NCBI GenBank assembly: GCA_024637195.1
Contig: JAGXFN010000002.1
Span: forward strand, 273,723-337,722
Direction: 5' to 3'
From: Arcobacter sp.
Lineage (GTDB): Bacteria > Campylobacterota > Campylobacteria > Campylobacterales > Sulfurimonadaceae
DNA: 64,000 bases
Positions 29,159-38,918 of this stretch are shown here, piece by piece; the first letter of the stretch is position 1; every line of letters begins with the position of its first letter. The notes below the pieces were generated by a model. It worked only from the letters and a program-made list of their open reading frames with translations. It was not told the origin of the DNA and made no database searches. A program made the position numbers and the translations under genes.

Positions 29159-30363
29159 AAAGAAACAAATCGATATGTGTTATGGGGCTTGGTTATATAG
29201 GATTGCCGACAGCGGCGCTTTTGGCAAACAGGAATTATCAGGTGCATGGCGTTGATGTTGTGCAGAGTACCGTGGATACGATCAATCAGGGAAATATCCA
29301 TATCGTCGAGCCTGAACTGGATATCTTTGTGCGCTCCGCCGTCAATTCGGGGAACTTGAAAGCAGACATACTGCCACAGGAGTCGGATGTTTTTATTATC
29401 GCGGTTCCGACGCCTTTTCACGAGGGTTTTGTACCCAATATCGATTATGTCATTGCGGCGGCAAAGTCGATTGCCCCTTATGTCAAAGAGGAAAATATCA
29501 TCATTTTGGAGTCTACCTCACCCGTGGGGACGACAGATAAGGTTAACGAGGTGCTTCAAGAGTGCGGGGTGGATGTCTCAAAGATCTATGTATCACACTG
29601 TCCTGAGCGTGTTCTTCCCGGCCATATCATGCGCGAACTAGTGGAGAACGACCGAATAGTCGGCGGAATTACCCCTGAAGCTACTGAGGTGACGGCGGAG
29701 TTTTACCGGACCTTTGTCAGCGGCGAGGTCTTAAAAACGGATGCCAAAACTGCAGAGATGGCAAAATTGACCGAAAACAGTTACCGCGATGTCAACATCG
29801 CCTTCGCCAATGAGATCTCGATGTTGTGCGATAAGTTTGAGATCAATGCCTGGGAGCTCATCAAGCTTGCCAATCGGCACCCTCGGGTCAATATATTACA
29901 GCCTGGTCCGGGTGTCGGAGGCCACTGTATCGCGGTCGATCCCTGGTTTATCGTTCACAAAGGGGGCAAGGATGCGAAGATCATCCGTGCCGCACGCGAG
30001 ATTAATAACCATAAAACCGAATGGAGTATCGACAAAATCAAGAAGAGTGCTCTGGCATTTAAAAACAAAAACGGACGTCCGGCCAAGGTAGCTTGCATGG
30101 GGTTATCCTTCAAGCCCAATATTGATGATCTTCGTGAATCCCCCGCGCTATACATCACGCGAAAATTAGTCGAAGGGGGGATAGATGTCATGGCGGTCGA
30201 GCCCAATATAGATTCACACAGCGAATTCGAGATCGTGAGCGACGAGGTGGCAATCAATGAGGCGGACATCATCGCCTATCTGGTCGCACACAAAGAGTTC
30301 AAAGGCATTCGTATCTTCGGAAAGAATGTACTCGATTTCTGCGGAGTGACCAATGGAAATTAG
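29155..30363 (+). CDS. wecC: UDP-N-acetyl-D-mannosamine dehydrogenase
   Basis: Oxidises UDP-ManNAc to the uronic acid UDP-ManNAcA. The 402 residues carry the NAD loop [14 protein letters not shown], the catalytic cysteine in [15 protein letters not shown] (which separates WecC from Ugd), and the C-terminal [14 protein letters not shown]. The start is TTG 29155, overlapping the wecB stop, with AAAGGATC as ribosome site. The 3' end overlaps the second ugd by 11 bases. Confidence 0.94.
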   Translation: MKRNKSICVMGLGYIGLPTAALLANRNYQVHGVDVVQSTVDTINQGNIHIVEPELDIFVRSAVNSGNLKADILPQESDVFIIAVPTPFHEGFVPNIDYVIAAAKSIAPYVKEENIIILESTSPVGTTDKVNEVLQECGVDVSKIYVSHCPERVLPGHIMRELVENDRIVGGITPEATEVTAEFYRTFVSGEVLKTDAKTAEMAKLTENSYRDVNIAFANEISMLCDKFEINAWELIKLANRHPRVNILQPGPGVGGHCIAVDPWFIVHKGGKDAKIIRAAREINNHKTEWSIDKIKKSALAFKNKNGRPAKVACMGLSFKPNIDDLRESPALYITRKLVEGGIDVMAVEPNIDSHSEFEIVSDEVAINEADIIAYLVAHKEFKGIRIFGKNVLDFCGVTNGN

Positions 30364-31675
30364 TGTCATTGGAACAGGCTATGTCGGTTTGGTCAGCGGG
30401 ACATGTTTCGCGCAGATGGGCAACACGATCACCTGTGTGGATATTGATGAGACGAAGATAGAGCGTTTGAAGCAGGGGATAGTTCCGATCTATGAGCCCG
30501 GGCTTGAGGAGATGGTGCTGAGCAACTACAGCAAGAAGACGCTTGATTTTACGACAGATGTGCAAAAAGCAATAGAAAATTCAAAGATCGTCTTTATCGC
30601 GGTGGGTACACCCATGGGAAATGACGGGAGCGCCGACTTGCAGTATGTGCTGGCAGTGGCGGAAAGCATCGGCAGATATATGAACAGCTACATGACCGTT
30701 GTGGACAAGTCTACCGTTCCGGTGGGAACGGCCGAAAAGGTCAGGGCCGCCATACAAGCAGAGCTTGACGCGAGAAACAGCGATCTTGTCTTTGATGTCG
30801 TCTCCAACCCGGAATTTCTAAAAGAGGGTGCGGCGATCGATGACTTCATGAAACCTGACCGCGTCGTTATCGGTGCGGACAATGAGAAAGCGATGGGAGT
30901 CATGCATGATCTTTACGCTCCCTTTATGAAGAGCCATGACCGTTTTATCGGCATGGACATCAAGTCTGCGGAGATGACAAAGTATGCCGCCAACGCGATG
31001 CTTGCGACCAAGATCTCCTTTATGAATGAGATCTCCAACATCTGCGAAAGAGTCGGAGCTGATGTCAACCGAGTCCGCCACGGGATCGGTTCGGATTCGC
31101 GTATCGGATACGGGTTTATCTATCCCGGTTGCGGTTACGGGGGAAGCTGTTTTCCCAAAGATGTGCAGGCTCTGGTAAAGACCTCAAATGATTTTGGCTA
31201 CACGCCCAGAATCCTCGATGCGGTAGAACAGGTTAATTATGAGCAAAAAAAAGTCGTCTCCAGCAAGGTAGTGAAGCGTTTCGGTGAGGATCTGAGCGGG
31301 AAAGTCTTTGCGGTCTGGGGCCTTGCCTTTAAGCCCGAGACAGACGATATGCGCGAAGCCTCCTCTATCACCATCATCAACGAGCTGACCTTACGCGGCG
31401 CAAAGATCGTAGCATATGACCCAAAAGCGCGCCATGAGGCCGAAAACTTTTATCTCAAAGAGAATAAAAATGTTGCCTATGTAGAGAGCAAGTACGCCGC
31501 GCTGAAAGACGCGGATGCCTTGATCCTGATCACAGAGTGGCAGGAGTTCAGGAGTCCGGATTTTAATGAGATTGCCAAGCTTTTAAAAACACCAATATTC
31601 TTTGATGGCCGCAATCAATTTAAAAAAGAACGCATGCAGGAACTGGGGTTCGAATACTACCAAATCGGTGTATAG
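30353..31675 (+). CDS. ugd: UDP-glucose 6-dehydrogenase, copy 2
   Basis: Same family as the gene at 26357-27682, 440 residues, with [14 protein letters not shown] at the start and the catalytic [12 protein letters not shown]. By eye about four residues in five are identical between the copies, with long identical runs around the active site. The DNA differs at many silent positions, so the duplication is not very recent or the copy was acquired from a relative. It is embedded in the polysaccharide operon and is followed by a UDP-glucuronate epimerase, its likely consumer. Confidence 0.95.
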   Translation: MEISVIGTGYVGLVSGTCFAQMGNTITCVDIDETKIERLKQGIVPIYEPGLEEMVLSNYSKKTLDFTTDVQKAIENSKIVFIAVGTPMGNDGSADLQYVLAVAESIGRYMNSYMTVVDKSTVPVGTAEKVRAAIQAELDARNSDLVFDVVSNPEFLKEGAAIDDFMKPDRVVIGADNEKAMGVMHDLYAPFMKSHDRFIGMDIKSAEMTKYAANAMLATKISFMNEISNICERVGADVNRVRHGIGSDSRIGYGFIYPGCGYGGSCFPKDVQALVKTSNDFGYTPRILDAVEQVNYEQKKVVSSKVVKRFGEDLSGKVFAVWGLAFKPETDDMREASSITIINELTLRGAKIVAYDPKARHEAENFYLKENKNVAYVESKYAALKDADALILITEWQEFRSPDFNEIAKLLKTPIFFDGRNQFKKERMQELGFEYYQIGV

Positions 31676-31712
31676 GCCCGGTACGGAGTGCATCTAATAA
31701 AAAGGAGACAAG

Positions 31713-32789
31713 ATGAAGATATTAGTGACAGGAACAGCCGGATTTATCGGTTTTCATGTGGCCAAAGCACTGCTTGAGCGCGGCGATGAGGTTGTCGGTC
31801 TGGACAACATCAATGATTATTACAGCGTCGAGCTGAAATACGGGCGTTTAAGAGAGCTCGGTATTCGCAAAGAGAAGATCAAAGAGGGGGTGAAAACTTC
31901 TTCAACGCGCTACGAAAAACATCACTTTATTAAACTCGATCTCTGTGATCACGAGGGGATACAGAAATTGTTTCAGGGCGAAAAATTTGATGCGGTCTGT
32001 CATTTGGCAGCGCAGGCAGGCGTACGCTATTCTTTGGAAAATCCGCATACCTACATCCAGAGCAACATAGTCGGTTTTTTGAATATTCTCGAAGCCTGCC
32101 GCCATAATGGCGTGGAAAATCTTTCATATGCCTCAAGTTCATCTGTCTACGGGCTGAACAGCTCCCAGCCTTTTAAGACCTCGGACACAAGTGAACATCC
32201 CGCCAGTCTCTATGCGGCGACTAAAAAATCTAATGAGATGATGGCGCATACCTACAGCCATCTCTACGGAATACGTACTACCGGAATGCGCTTTTTCACG
32301 GTGTACGGCGCCTGGGGAAGACCGGATATGGCGCCGATGCTCTTTACGGATGCGATCCTAAATGACAGGGCCATAGAGGTCTTTAACCACGGCAAGATGA
32401 GCCGGGACTTCACCTATATCGACGATATTGTCGCGGGTGTTTTGGCAGTGATCGACAATCCAGCACAGACAAATGGCGCCTGGGACGCGGAGCATCCCGA
32501 TATTGCATCGTCAAAAGCTGCCTTCAAGATCTACAACATAGGAAACAATGCTCCGGTTTCTTTGATGGCATTTATACAAACCCTTGAAAAGGCTTTGAAA
32601 AAGACGGCGGTGAAAAAAATGCTGCCGATGCAGGCCGGTGATGTTGTCTCTACCTATGCGGATGTGAATGCGATGAAAACGGCATTCGGCTATGAATCAA
32701 AAACAGATCTCTTAACCGGCATCGCCGCTTTTGTAGACTGGTATAAAAATTTTTATAGACAGGAAAAAGATCTTGATGTATCTGCTTAG
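31713..32789 (+). CDS. UDP-glucuronate 4-epimerase
   Basis: NAD-dependent epimerase/dehydratase of 358 residues. It has TGTAGFIGFHV (6-16), the SSS triad segment at 141-143 and catalytic Y167/K171 (SLYAATKKSNE). The features LDNINDYYSVELKYGRL and TVYGAWGRPDMAP are typical of UDP-glucuronate (GalA-forming) epimerases such as LpsL/Cap1J rather than of GalE. With Ugd immediately upstream it would supply UDP-galacturonate. It is preceded by AAAAGGAG. Confidence 0.87.
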   Translation: MKILVTGTAGFIGFHVAKALLERGDEVVGLDNINDYYSVELKYGRLRELGIRKEKIKEGVKTSSTRYEKHHFIKLDLCDHEGIQKLFQGEKFDAVCHLAAQAGVRYSLENPHTYIQSNIVGFLNILEACRHNGVENLSYASSSSVYGLNSSQPFKTSDTSEHPASLYAATKKSNEMMAHTYSHLYGIRTTGMRFFTVYGAWGRPDMAPMLFTDAILNDRAIEVFNHGKMSRDFTYIDDIVAGVLAVIDNPAQTNGAWDAEHPDIASSKAAFKIYNIGNNAPVSLMAFIQTLEKALKKTAVKKMLPMQAGDVVSTYADVNAMKTAFGYESKTDLLTGIAAFVDWYKNFYRQEKDLDVSA

Positions 32790-32842
32790 AGATCTTTCAT
32801 GTATGTGCCGACTGCTCTGTTTCGGTGCAAGGTTGAGATAAG

Positions 32843-34117
32843 ATGAGAACAAAAATAAGATCGATATGGAAACAAGAAGAGTATAAAAGAGTGCTCAAAA
32901 ATATCTTTTTTCTCTTCATCTTAAAAGGCTCTGAATATCTTTTGCCGTTGATCCTGCTTCCCTTTTTGGTACGAACCCTGGGAGTGGAGCTCTTTGGATT
33001 GCTGGCACTGGCGACATCGACCGTTTTTGTTTTCAGAGGCGTAGTCGCCTACGGATTTGATATGACCGGTACGCACCAGATAGCTATCCACCGTGAAGAC
33101 AAGGCTAAAGTGGAAGAGATATTCAGTTCAATCATCCTTACTAAGCTGATACTGATGGCAGGGACCTCTGTGCTTTTTGCACTGATCGTTTACAGTGTTG
33201 AGATGCTTTATATTCACTGGGAAGTCTATACGATCACCTATCTTCTTGTCATCGGTGATGTTTTTTTCCCTCAATGGTTTTTTCAAGGTATGGAAAATAT
33301 GAAGTTTATCACCAACCTGCGCATTGCCTATAAGACGCTCTATATATTAATGGTATTTGCATTTGTCCACTCTTCTGAGGATTATCTGTGGGTTCCATTT
33401 TTGGAAGCCGTGAGCGCATTGATGGCAGGACTCATCTCGTTGTGGTTTATCAATAGAAACTTCGGAGTCGGTTTTAAGCTGCAGCCGATAGCCGCCATCA
33501 AAAACCAGTTTGTAGAAAGTTGGCATGTTTTTATCTCCAATATGGCCGTCATCTTCTACTCTTCGGTCAACATTATTTTTTTAGGGATCTTCCTTAATGA
33601 AGCGGCCGTCGGTTATTTTTCGATCGCAAAAAGGTTGATCGATGCGATACGCGGTATTTTCGGTCCCCTAAACACCGCCATCTTTCCTTTTTTGTCAAAG
33701 CAGTACCTTGCGGACAGGGCAAAATACTATAGCCTGGCATTCAAGTACTTTCTACTCAACTCGCTGGGTCTTCTTATTTTTGCTTTGTTGGTCTTTGTGT
33801 TTAGCGGCAGCTTGATCGAGCTTGTCAGCGGGCAGAGTATGGATGTGTCAAAGACAGTCCTTCAGATCTTGGCCCTGGGCCTTGTCTTTTCGATGGGAAC
33901 TTTTTTCAGCTCCATGCTGGTCATTAAAAAACAGAGCCGGGTCCTCTCGAAGATCACATGGATGACGATGGGGTTCAATCTGTTCTTTTTATACGCAGCT
34001 GTAGAGTGGTACGGCATCATCGGTATGGCATGGCTCTTTGTTGCCGTGCAGATCTTTCATCTCTACTTGCAGATTTTTTACAACGCAGAGATTTTCAAAA
34101 GGCTAAGAAATGCTTAA
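32843..34117 (+). CDS. Wzx-type oligosaccharide flippase
   Basis: A 424-residue polytopic protein (about 12 hydrophobic helices) of the polysaccharide-synthesis/MATE-like flippase superfamily. N-terminal features such as GSEYLLPLILLPFLVRTLG and FGLLALATS are characteristic. It should move lipid-linked repeat units across the inner membrane. It overlaps the polymerase gene by eight bases; flippase next to polymerase marks a Wzx/Wzy-dependent pathway. Confidence 0.88.
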   Translation: MRTKIRSIWKQEEYKRVLKNIFFLFILKGSEYLLPLILLPFLVRTLGVELFGLLALATSTVFVFRGVVAYGFDMTGTHQIAIHREDKAKVEEIFSSIILTKLILMAGTSVLFALIVYSVEMLYIHWEVYTITYLLVIGDVFFPQWFFQGMENMKFITNLRIAYKTLYILMVFAFVHSSEDYLWVPFLEAVSALMAGLISLWFINRNFGVGFKLQPIAAIKNQFVESWHVFISNMAVIFYSSVNIIFLGIFLNEAAVGYFSIAKRLIDAIRGIFGPLNTAIFPFLSKQYLADRAKYYSLAFKYFLLNSLGLLIFALLVFVFSGSLIELVSGQSMDVSKTVLQILALGLVFSMGTFFSSMLVIKKQSRVLSKITWMTMGFNLFFLYAAVEWYGIIGMAWLFVAVQIFHLYLQIFYNAEIFKRLRNA

Positions 34118-35408
34118 TCGTATCTACGCGGGCACGCTTTATTTTCTAACGGCTTTCCTGATTGCGACGGAAGGAATTTTTGCCGGATACAAGATAGGAC
34201 CGATCGACTATCACCGTCTGGCCGAGTTCGTTATTTTTTTATTGATTTTAAAATATTTGTTGCGCGATCTCAAAGGCAATAGGGTTATCCTTCTCATCTT
34301 TCAGACGACGGCACTCTTATATGCTCTGCTGATATTCAAGTTTTTTGTACTTTTGTATTTTAAAAACGAGTATGATCCTCAGCTTATCCACAGCGGCCAT
34401 CGTCTCGTGTTTTTGTTCATCTATATGTATCTGGTCTATTACTTTTTGCAAAAGAACTATACATTCTTGAAGCTGGTGCTAATGTTCGCATTTCCCATCT
34501 TTCTGATCGCATTTTTACAGTTCAATCTCATCCCTTTCAATGAGCTGGCATGGGAGCTGAAACTGAACTATTTCAACCAAAACACACCTCCTGAATTTTT
34601 GCCTTATCAGCATGAAGCCTCTTTCAGAAGCCGTCTGTCAGGTCTGTATGGATACGCGATCCCTCTTGCCTATGCGACAACCACCTATATGCTGCTGACA
34701 CTTTATGTGTATGTGAAAGAGAACTCAGTGCTTTTTCTTCTGTATTTTATGTTTTTGGTGGTGATTAGTATTATCTCTTTGACGCGGTCTACGGCCCTGG
34801 CCGGGGTTTCGCTCCTTGTCTATTTTATTTATACGGCAATGATGCAGTCCAGCCAAATAAAAAAGCTGGCCATCCTGTCGATCCTGGCCATTTCGCTGCT
34901 TGTTTTTGTCGATTTTTACACAACGCAGACAGAGAGTCTGGAGCGATTGACAAACACAGAAGACGGGTCGGCTACAGGGCGTCTGCCGTTGGCGCTGACG
35001 GGGCTTTATAACATGGCAGTACATCCTCTGGGAGCTTCGGAGGAAGAAACGAAGCAGATAAAAGAGGAGATGTATGCGATCTTTCATCACCGCAATATTT
35101 TGCATTATCCTTCCCATAACGGGCTACTCGAGCTGGGGATACAGTACACCTCAATCGGGATTTTCGTTTTTATTATTTTTCTTTATCGGCTGAAAAAGAT
35201 GACATTTCCCTATCTGGAACCTAAACTAAGGATTTTTTTCAGCTTCTCGTTGCTGGCGTATTTTATGAACTCGTTTTTCCACAATGCCTTTATTTTTACA
35301 AGCGATTTTTTCATTATGGGCATGTTTGCGGTGCTTGCATATGAATACAAGCTTGCAAAACAAAGAGAAGAGGCAAAAAATTTGATGAAGGAGAGTAAAA
35401 ATGTTTAA
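34110..35408 (+). CDS. Wzy-like O-antigen polymerase/ligase family protein
   Basis: A 432-residue membrane protein with about ten helices and one large periplasmic loop in the last third. The motif SLTRSTALAGVS and the segment YPSHNGLLELGIQYTSIG fit the Wzy_C (O-antigen ligase/polymerase) family, whose arginine and histidine residues are functionally important. It is expected to polymerise repeat units in the periplasm. Polymerase rather than ligase is inferred from its position after the flippase in an export-type locus. Confidence 0.78.
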   Translation: MLNRIYAGTLYFLTAFLIATEGIFAGYKIGPIDYHRLAEFVIFLLILKYLLRDLKGNRVILLIFQTTALLYALLIFKFFVLLYFKNEYDPQLIHSGHRLVFLFIYMYLVYYFLQKNYTFLKLVLMFAFPIFLIAFLQFNLIPFNELAWELKLNYFNQNTPPEFLPYQHEASFRSRLSGLYGYAIPLAYATTTYMLLTLYVYVKENSVLFLLYFMFLVVISIISLTRSTALAGVSLLVYFIYTAMMQSSQIKKLAILSILAISLLVFVDFYTTQTESLERLTNTEDGSATGRLPLALTGLYNMAVHPLGASEEETKQIKEEMYAIFHHRNILHYPSHNGLLELGIQYTSIGIFVFIIFLYRLKKMTFPYLEPKLRIFFSFSLLAYFMNSFFHNAFIFTSDFFIMGMFAVLAYEYKLAKQREEAKNLMKESKNV

Positions 35409-36498
35409 TGAGAAACGTAAGGTGCTTTTTTTCTTGCCGAATTTATCTGGCGGGGGTGCCGAAAAGATATCGGTCACACTTCTTAGACAGCTCGATGCTC
35501 AAAAATACGAGGTCACGCTGGTGCTGGTGGAAAATATCGGCAAATACATAGACCTGATCCCCGCACACGTAAGACTTGTCGATCTAAAAGCCAAAAAGAC
35601 GGTGCTTTCTCTCTTCAAGCTAAGAAAAGAGATACAGAGCTTCAGGCCCGATATCGTCTACTCCTCGCTGTTTCGTTCTAACATAATTTTGAGTATGGCC
35701 GTCTCGATGATAAAACACAGGCCTCGAATGATCCTTCGAAGTCCGAACTCTCCGGAGCTTTTGATCCAAAACAAAGAACTGGGATGGAGAACAAAATACC
35801 TGCTGGGCCGGGCCTATAAAAAAGCGGATCTGGTTCTGGCACAAACGCCGCAGATGCGCGAGGAGATCATCTGTCACCATCAGACCGACGCGTCGAAGGT
35901 AGACGTGTTTTTAAATCCTCTGGACTGCCAACACATCGATGAGCAGACTGAAAATATCAGTCCTCCTTTTGATACGAAGATGATCAATATCGTTGCCGCG
36001 GGACGTTTGAGCAAGCAAAAGGGGTTTGATGTTCTGATCAATGCCTTTGCCTTGGTTTGCGAACTTAGAGACGATTTCATCTTGCATATCCTCGGCGAAG
36101 ACGGAGGAGAAAAAGAAAAGTTAGAGCAAATGATCGTGGCTTTGGGACTAGAGAAAAAAGTAAATCTTTTAGGTTTTCAGAAGAATCCTTATTCTTTTTT
36201 TTACTATTCAAATCTTTATGTACTCTCCTCGCGCTGGGAGGGTCTACCCAATACGGTCTTGGAAAACCTCTATCTGCGTACCCCGGTTGTCTCAACGCGC
36301 TGCATTCCTTTTATGCAGATCCTGATCGAAGACAAGGTGACGGGTCTGCTTGTTGAAGTCGATGATGTGCCTGCCTTGGCTGCTGCGATCTTGCAGTACA
36401 AGACGATCACCCCCGCCCCGCGCCGTAAAACAGAATTAAAAGATATCAACCAGATTTTTAACACCGTGCTTTACCCTGTATCTCAAGGAATAAATTGA
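35401..36498 (+). CDS. glycosyltransferase, GT4-like family
   Basis: A 365-residue cytoplasmic GT-B enzyme. The N-terminal domain has LPNLSGGGAEKISVTLL, and the C-terminal nucleotide-sugar site has AAGRLSKQKGFDVLINAF and SSRWEGLPNTVLENL with the E-x7-E pattern. It should transfer a sugar to the lipid-linked intermediate; the donor cannot be told from sequence. It overlaps its upstream neighbour by eight bases. Confidence 0.87.
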   Translation: MFNEKRKVLFFLPNLSGGGAEKISVTLLRQLDAQKYEVTLVLVENIGKYIDLIPAHVRLVDLKAKKTVLSLFKLRKEIQSFRPDIVYSSLFRSNIILSMAVSMIKHRPRMILRSPNSPELLIQNKELGWRTKYLLGRAYKKADLVLAQTPQMREEIICHHQTDASKVDVFLNPLDCQHIDEQTENISPPFDTKMINIVAAGRLSKQKGFDVLINAFALVCELRDDFILHILGEDGGEKEKLEQMIVALGLEKKVNLLGFQKNPYSFFYYSNLYVLSSRWEGLPNTVLENLYLRTPVVSTRCIPFMQILIEDKVTGLLVEVDDVPALAAAILQYKTITPAPRRKTELKDINQIFNTVLYPVSQGIN

Positions 36499-37529
36499 TG
36501 AAAAAACTATTATTGATAGGACCACTGGCAAACAAAAAAGATCCGTCGAAGTCAGGCGGTGTCGTCGTTCTGTTTGAACTTTTACTAAATGAGCTCAGAA
36601 AGAAAGAGATTGAATTTGATGTGATCGATACATTGAAAGAGAACTATGCCAACCCGCTGCATGCTTTTTTATTGATCAGCTTTACTCTGGCGCGCAGGAT
36701 AAAAAATTATGAACATATATCACTGCAGGCAACAGCAAACAGTTTTATAATGATAGGTCCTCTGATGATACTGCTTGCTAAATTTTATAAGAAAAGAACC
36801 AGTATGCGCAAATTTGCCGGGAATTTTGATCTGATCTATGAAAGAGGAGGGTGGTTGAAACAATCGATTATTCGCTACGTTCTAAAAAACAGCGATGCTG
36901 TTTTTTTTGAAACCCAATATCTGGTGGAGCATTTTAGCTCTTTCAACCCTAACATCCATTGGTTTCCAAATGTAAGAAGCGCTACGCTCACCCCCAATCT
37001 TCCCAGAAGCTACAGCAAACGGCTTGTTTATGTGGGAACGATCAACGAGGAAAAGGGGATGAATGAGCTTGTCTCGCTCTCCAAGCGTCTGGATGCGAGC
37101 TACACGCTTGACATCTACGGCCCAATTATCGATGCCAAGTACTCCAAGGAGATGTTCGAGCGTAGCGGTGTCAACTATAAGGGTGCCCTGAGCCCGGAAA
37201 AAGTAGTCGAGCTTATCAACTCTTATGACGTTCTGCTGCTTCCCACGTTTTGGAAAGGGGAAGGGTACCCCGGAGTGATAATCGAAGCCTTTTCTCTGGG
37301 TCTTCCTGTTGTGGCAACCAGACTCAAGGGCATTATGGAGATGGTACAAGAGGGCGAGAACGGGAAGCTAATCGACGCGAAGAACATCCAGCAGCTTTTC
37401 GATGCAGTAGAGAGTATAGATGAAAGCAATTATGCACAAATGTCGCAGAATGCATTTCAATCGTTTTCTAAGTTTGACAGCAAAGCGCAAACAGAAAAGT
37501 ATTTAGAAAAGACAGGAACAGATGTTTGA
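36498..37529 (+). CDS. glycosyltransferase, GT4-like family
   Basis: A 343-residue GT-B protein. LLLIGPLANKKDPSKSGGVV is an N-terminal acceptor loop, and VGTINEEKGMNELVSL plus GEGYPGVIIEAFSLGLPVVAT form the donor site with E-x7-E. The ATG at 36498 shares an A with the upstream stop (TGATG); a TTG one codon earlier is possible. Donor and linkage are unknown. Confidence 0.85.
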   Translation: MKKLLLIGPLANKKDPSKSGGVVVLFELLLNELRKKEIEFDVIDTLKENYANPLHAFLLISFTLARRIKNYEHISLQATANSFIMIGPLMILLAKFYKKRTSMRKFAGNFDLIYERGGWLKQSIIRYVLKNSDAVFFETQYLVEHFSSFNPNIHWFPNVRSATLTPNLPRSYSKRLVYVGTINEEKGMNELVSLSKRLDASYTLDIYGPIIDAKYSKEMFERSGVNYKGALSPEKVVELINSYDVLLLPTFWKGEGYPGVIIEAFSLGLPVVATRLKGIMEMVQEGENGKLIDAKNIQQLFDAVESIDESNYAQMSQNAFQSFSKFDSKAQTEKYLEKTGTDV

Positions 37530-38904
37530 TTTAAATCAATTAAAAACCTTGTACTACAATTCGCCTTTATGGATGAAAAGACTCTATGCATCTATCCCCT
37601 ACGACATTCGTCAGGGAGGCGACTACAGACGATGGAAATATTTTTTAGACAATAAGATAAATACAGAAGAGTACCAGCTTTTGAAGCTAAAAGAGAGCGT
37701 TCACTATGCCTATACGCATACGCGCTACTACAAAACACTTTTTGACAATATGGGGCTTTCTCCTTTTGATGTCAATGAGATTGCGGATTTTCAAAAGATA
37801 CCTCTTGTCGATAAAGAGATACTGCGTCAAGAGCATGCGAACTTTATCGTAAAGGATAATCCGAAGCAAAAATCTTTTTATGTCACGACCGGAGGTACCT
37901 CCGGTTCACCCATGAAGCTTCTGCAGTCGGAAAACATGTGGGCAAAAGAGGTCGCTTTTGTCGAAAGTTTTTTCAGGCAGCACGGATATAAACCGAAGAT
38001 GCTGAAGGCCTCTTTTAGAGGAGGCGATTTTCTTACACTGCCCCCGGAGAAGCTTTGGAGTTCAAATCCGGTAAACAACGAGATCAATTTTTCTTCCTCG
38101 TTTATCAACCTGGAGACGGTCACGCAGTATGTGGAAGAGCTGAACAGACAAAGCCCCTCTTTTATACACGGTTTGCCCTCGTCACTGCTCTTTTTAGCTC
38201 ACTATATGAAAATGAAAGGGCTAAGACTGAACTACAGACTGACGGCGATCTTTCTGGTTTCTGAAGGCTTTTCGACATCCGATATTCAGGAGATTTCAGA
38301 CTTCTTCCGCTGCACGGTCGCCTCTTTTTACGGCCATTCGGAACGTCTGGTCTTCGCACGCTCAATCGGCCCGGTATTGGACGGATACGAGGTGGACAAG
38401 CGCTACGGTTTTTTCGAGTTGATTGACGAAGAGAACCGCGTGATAGAGAATAATGAAGAAAAAGGCGAAATCGTAGGAAGCAATTTTGATAATTTCGCAA
38501 TGCCTATTCTGCGTTTTAAAACAGGTGACTATACGCAGTACAAAGACATAAAAAGAGGGGATATAAAACTGGTCGAGAGCACAAGAAATCAGCAATACAT
38601 AGACTGTTTTCATGGCAACAAGCTCTCTTTTTCTACCTTCGTGCGCGCAAGCGAGATGGCGGAGTTGGATGTATTCCGGTATCAGGTGTACCAAAGATCC
38701 CCGGGCGAGTGTACCTTGCGGATTGTCCCAAATAGCCAGTTTAAAGACTCAAACAGGGAAAAAGTGCTCAAACTACTCAAGACAAGAGCTAAAGGGGAAC
38801 TGAATATAGAGATCGAAGTCGTCACAGATCTCGAGCGCACGGCCCGGGGAAAACTCAAGCTGATAATAAAAGAGTATCAGCCATCTACGCCCCAACAAGA
38901 TTAA
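37522..38904 (+). CDS. PaaK/CapK-like adenylate-forming enzyme, copy 1
   Basis: A 460-residue protein of the phenylacetate-CoA ligase/CapK family. The AMP-binding loop VTTGGTSGSP (121-130) and the FYGHSERL segment are visible, with a C-terminal domain RTARGKLKLI that resembles the mobile lid. Such proteins are common in capsule and exosortase-linked polysaccharide loci and may activate an acyl or amino-acid group, but no substrate is established. A clear paralogue lies at 44146-45504: both open with YYNSPLW-KRLYASIP. It overlaps the glycosyltransferase gene by eight bases. Confidence 0.8.
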   Translation: MFDLNQLKTLYYNSPLWMKRLYASIPYDIRQGGDYRRWKYFLDNKINTEEYQLLKLKESVHYAYTHTRYYKTLFDNMGLSPFDVNEIADFQKIPLVDKEILRQEHANFIVKDNPKQKSFYVTTGGTSGSPMKLLQSENMWAKEVAFVESFFRQHGYKPKMLKASFRGGDFLTLPPEKLWSSNPVNNEINFSSSFINLETVTQYVEELNRQSPSFIHGLPSSLLFLAHYMKMKGLRLNYRLTAIFLVSEGFSTSDIQEISDFFRCTVASFYGHSERLVFARSIGPVLDGYEVDKRYGFFELIDEENRVIENNEEKGEIVGSNFDNFAMPILRFKTGDYTQYKDIKRGDIKLVESTRNQQYIDCFHGNKLSFSTFVRASEMAELDVFRYQVYQRSPGECTLRIVPNSQFKDSNREKVLKLLKTRAKGELNIEIEVVTDLERTARGKLKLIIKEYQPSTPQQD

Positions 38905-38918
38905 AAGATGAGGAAAAT

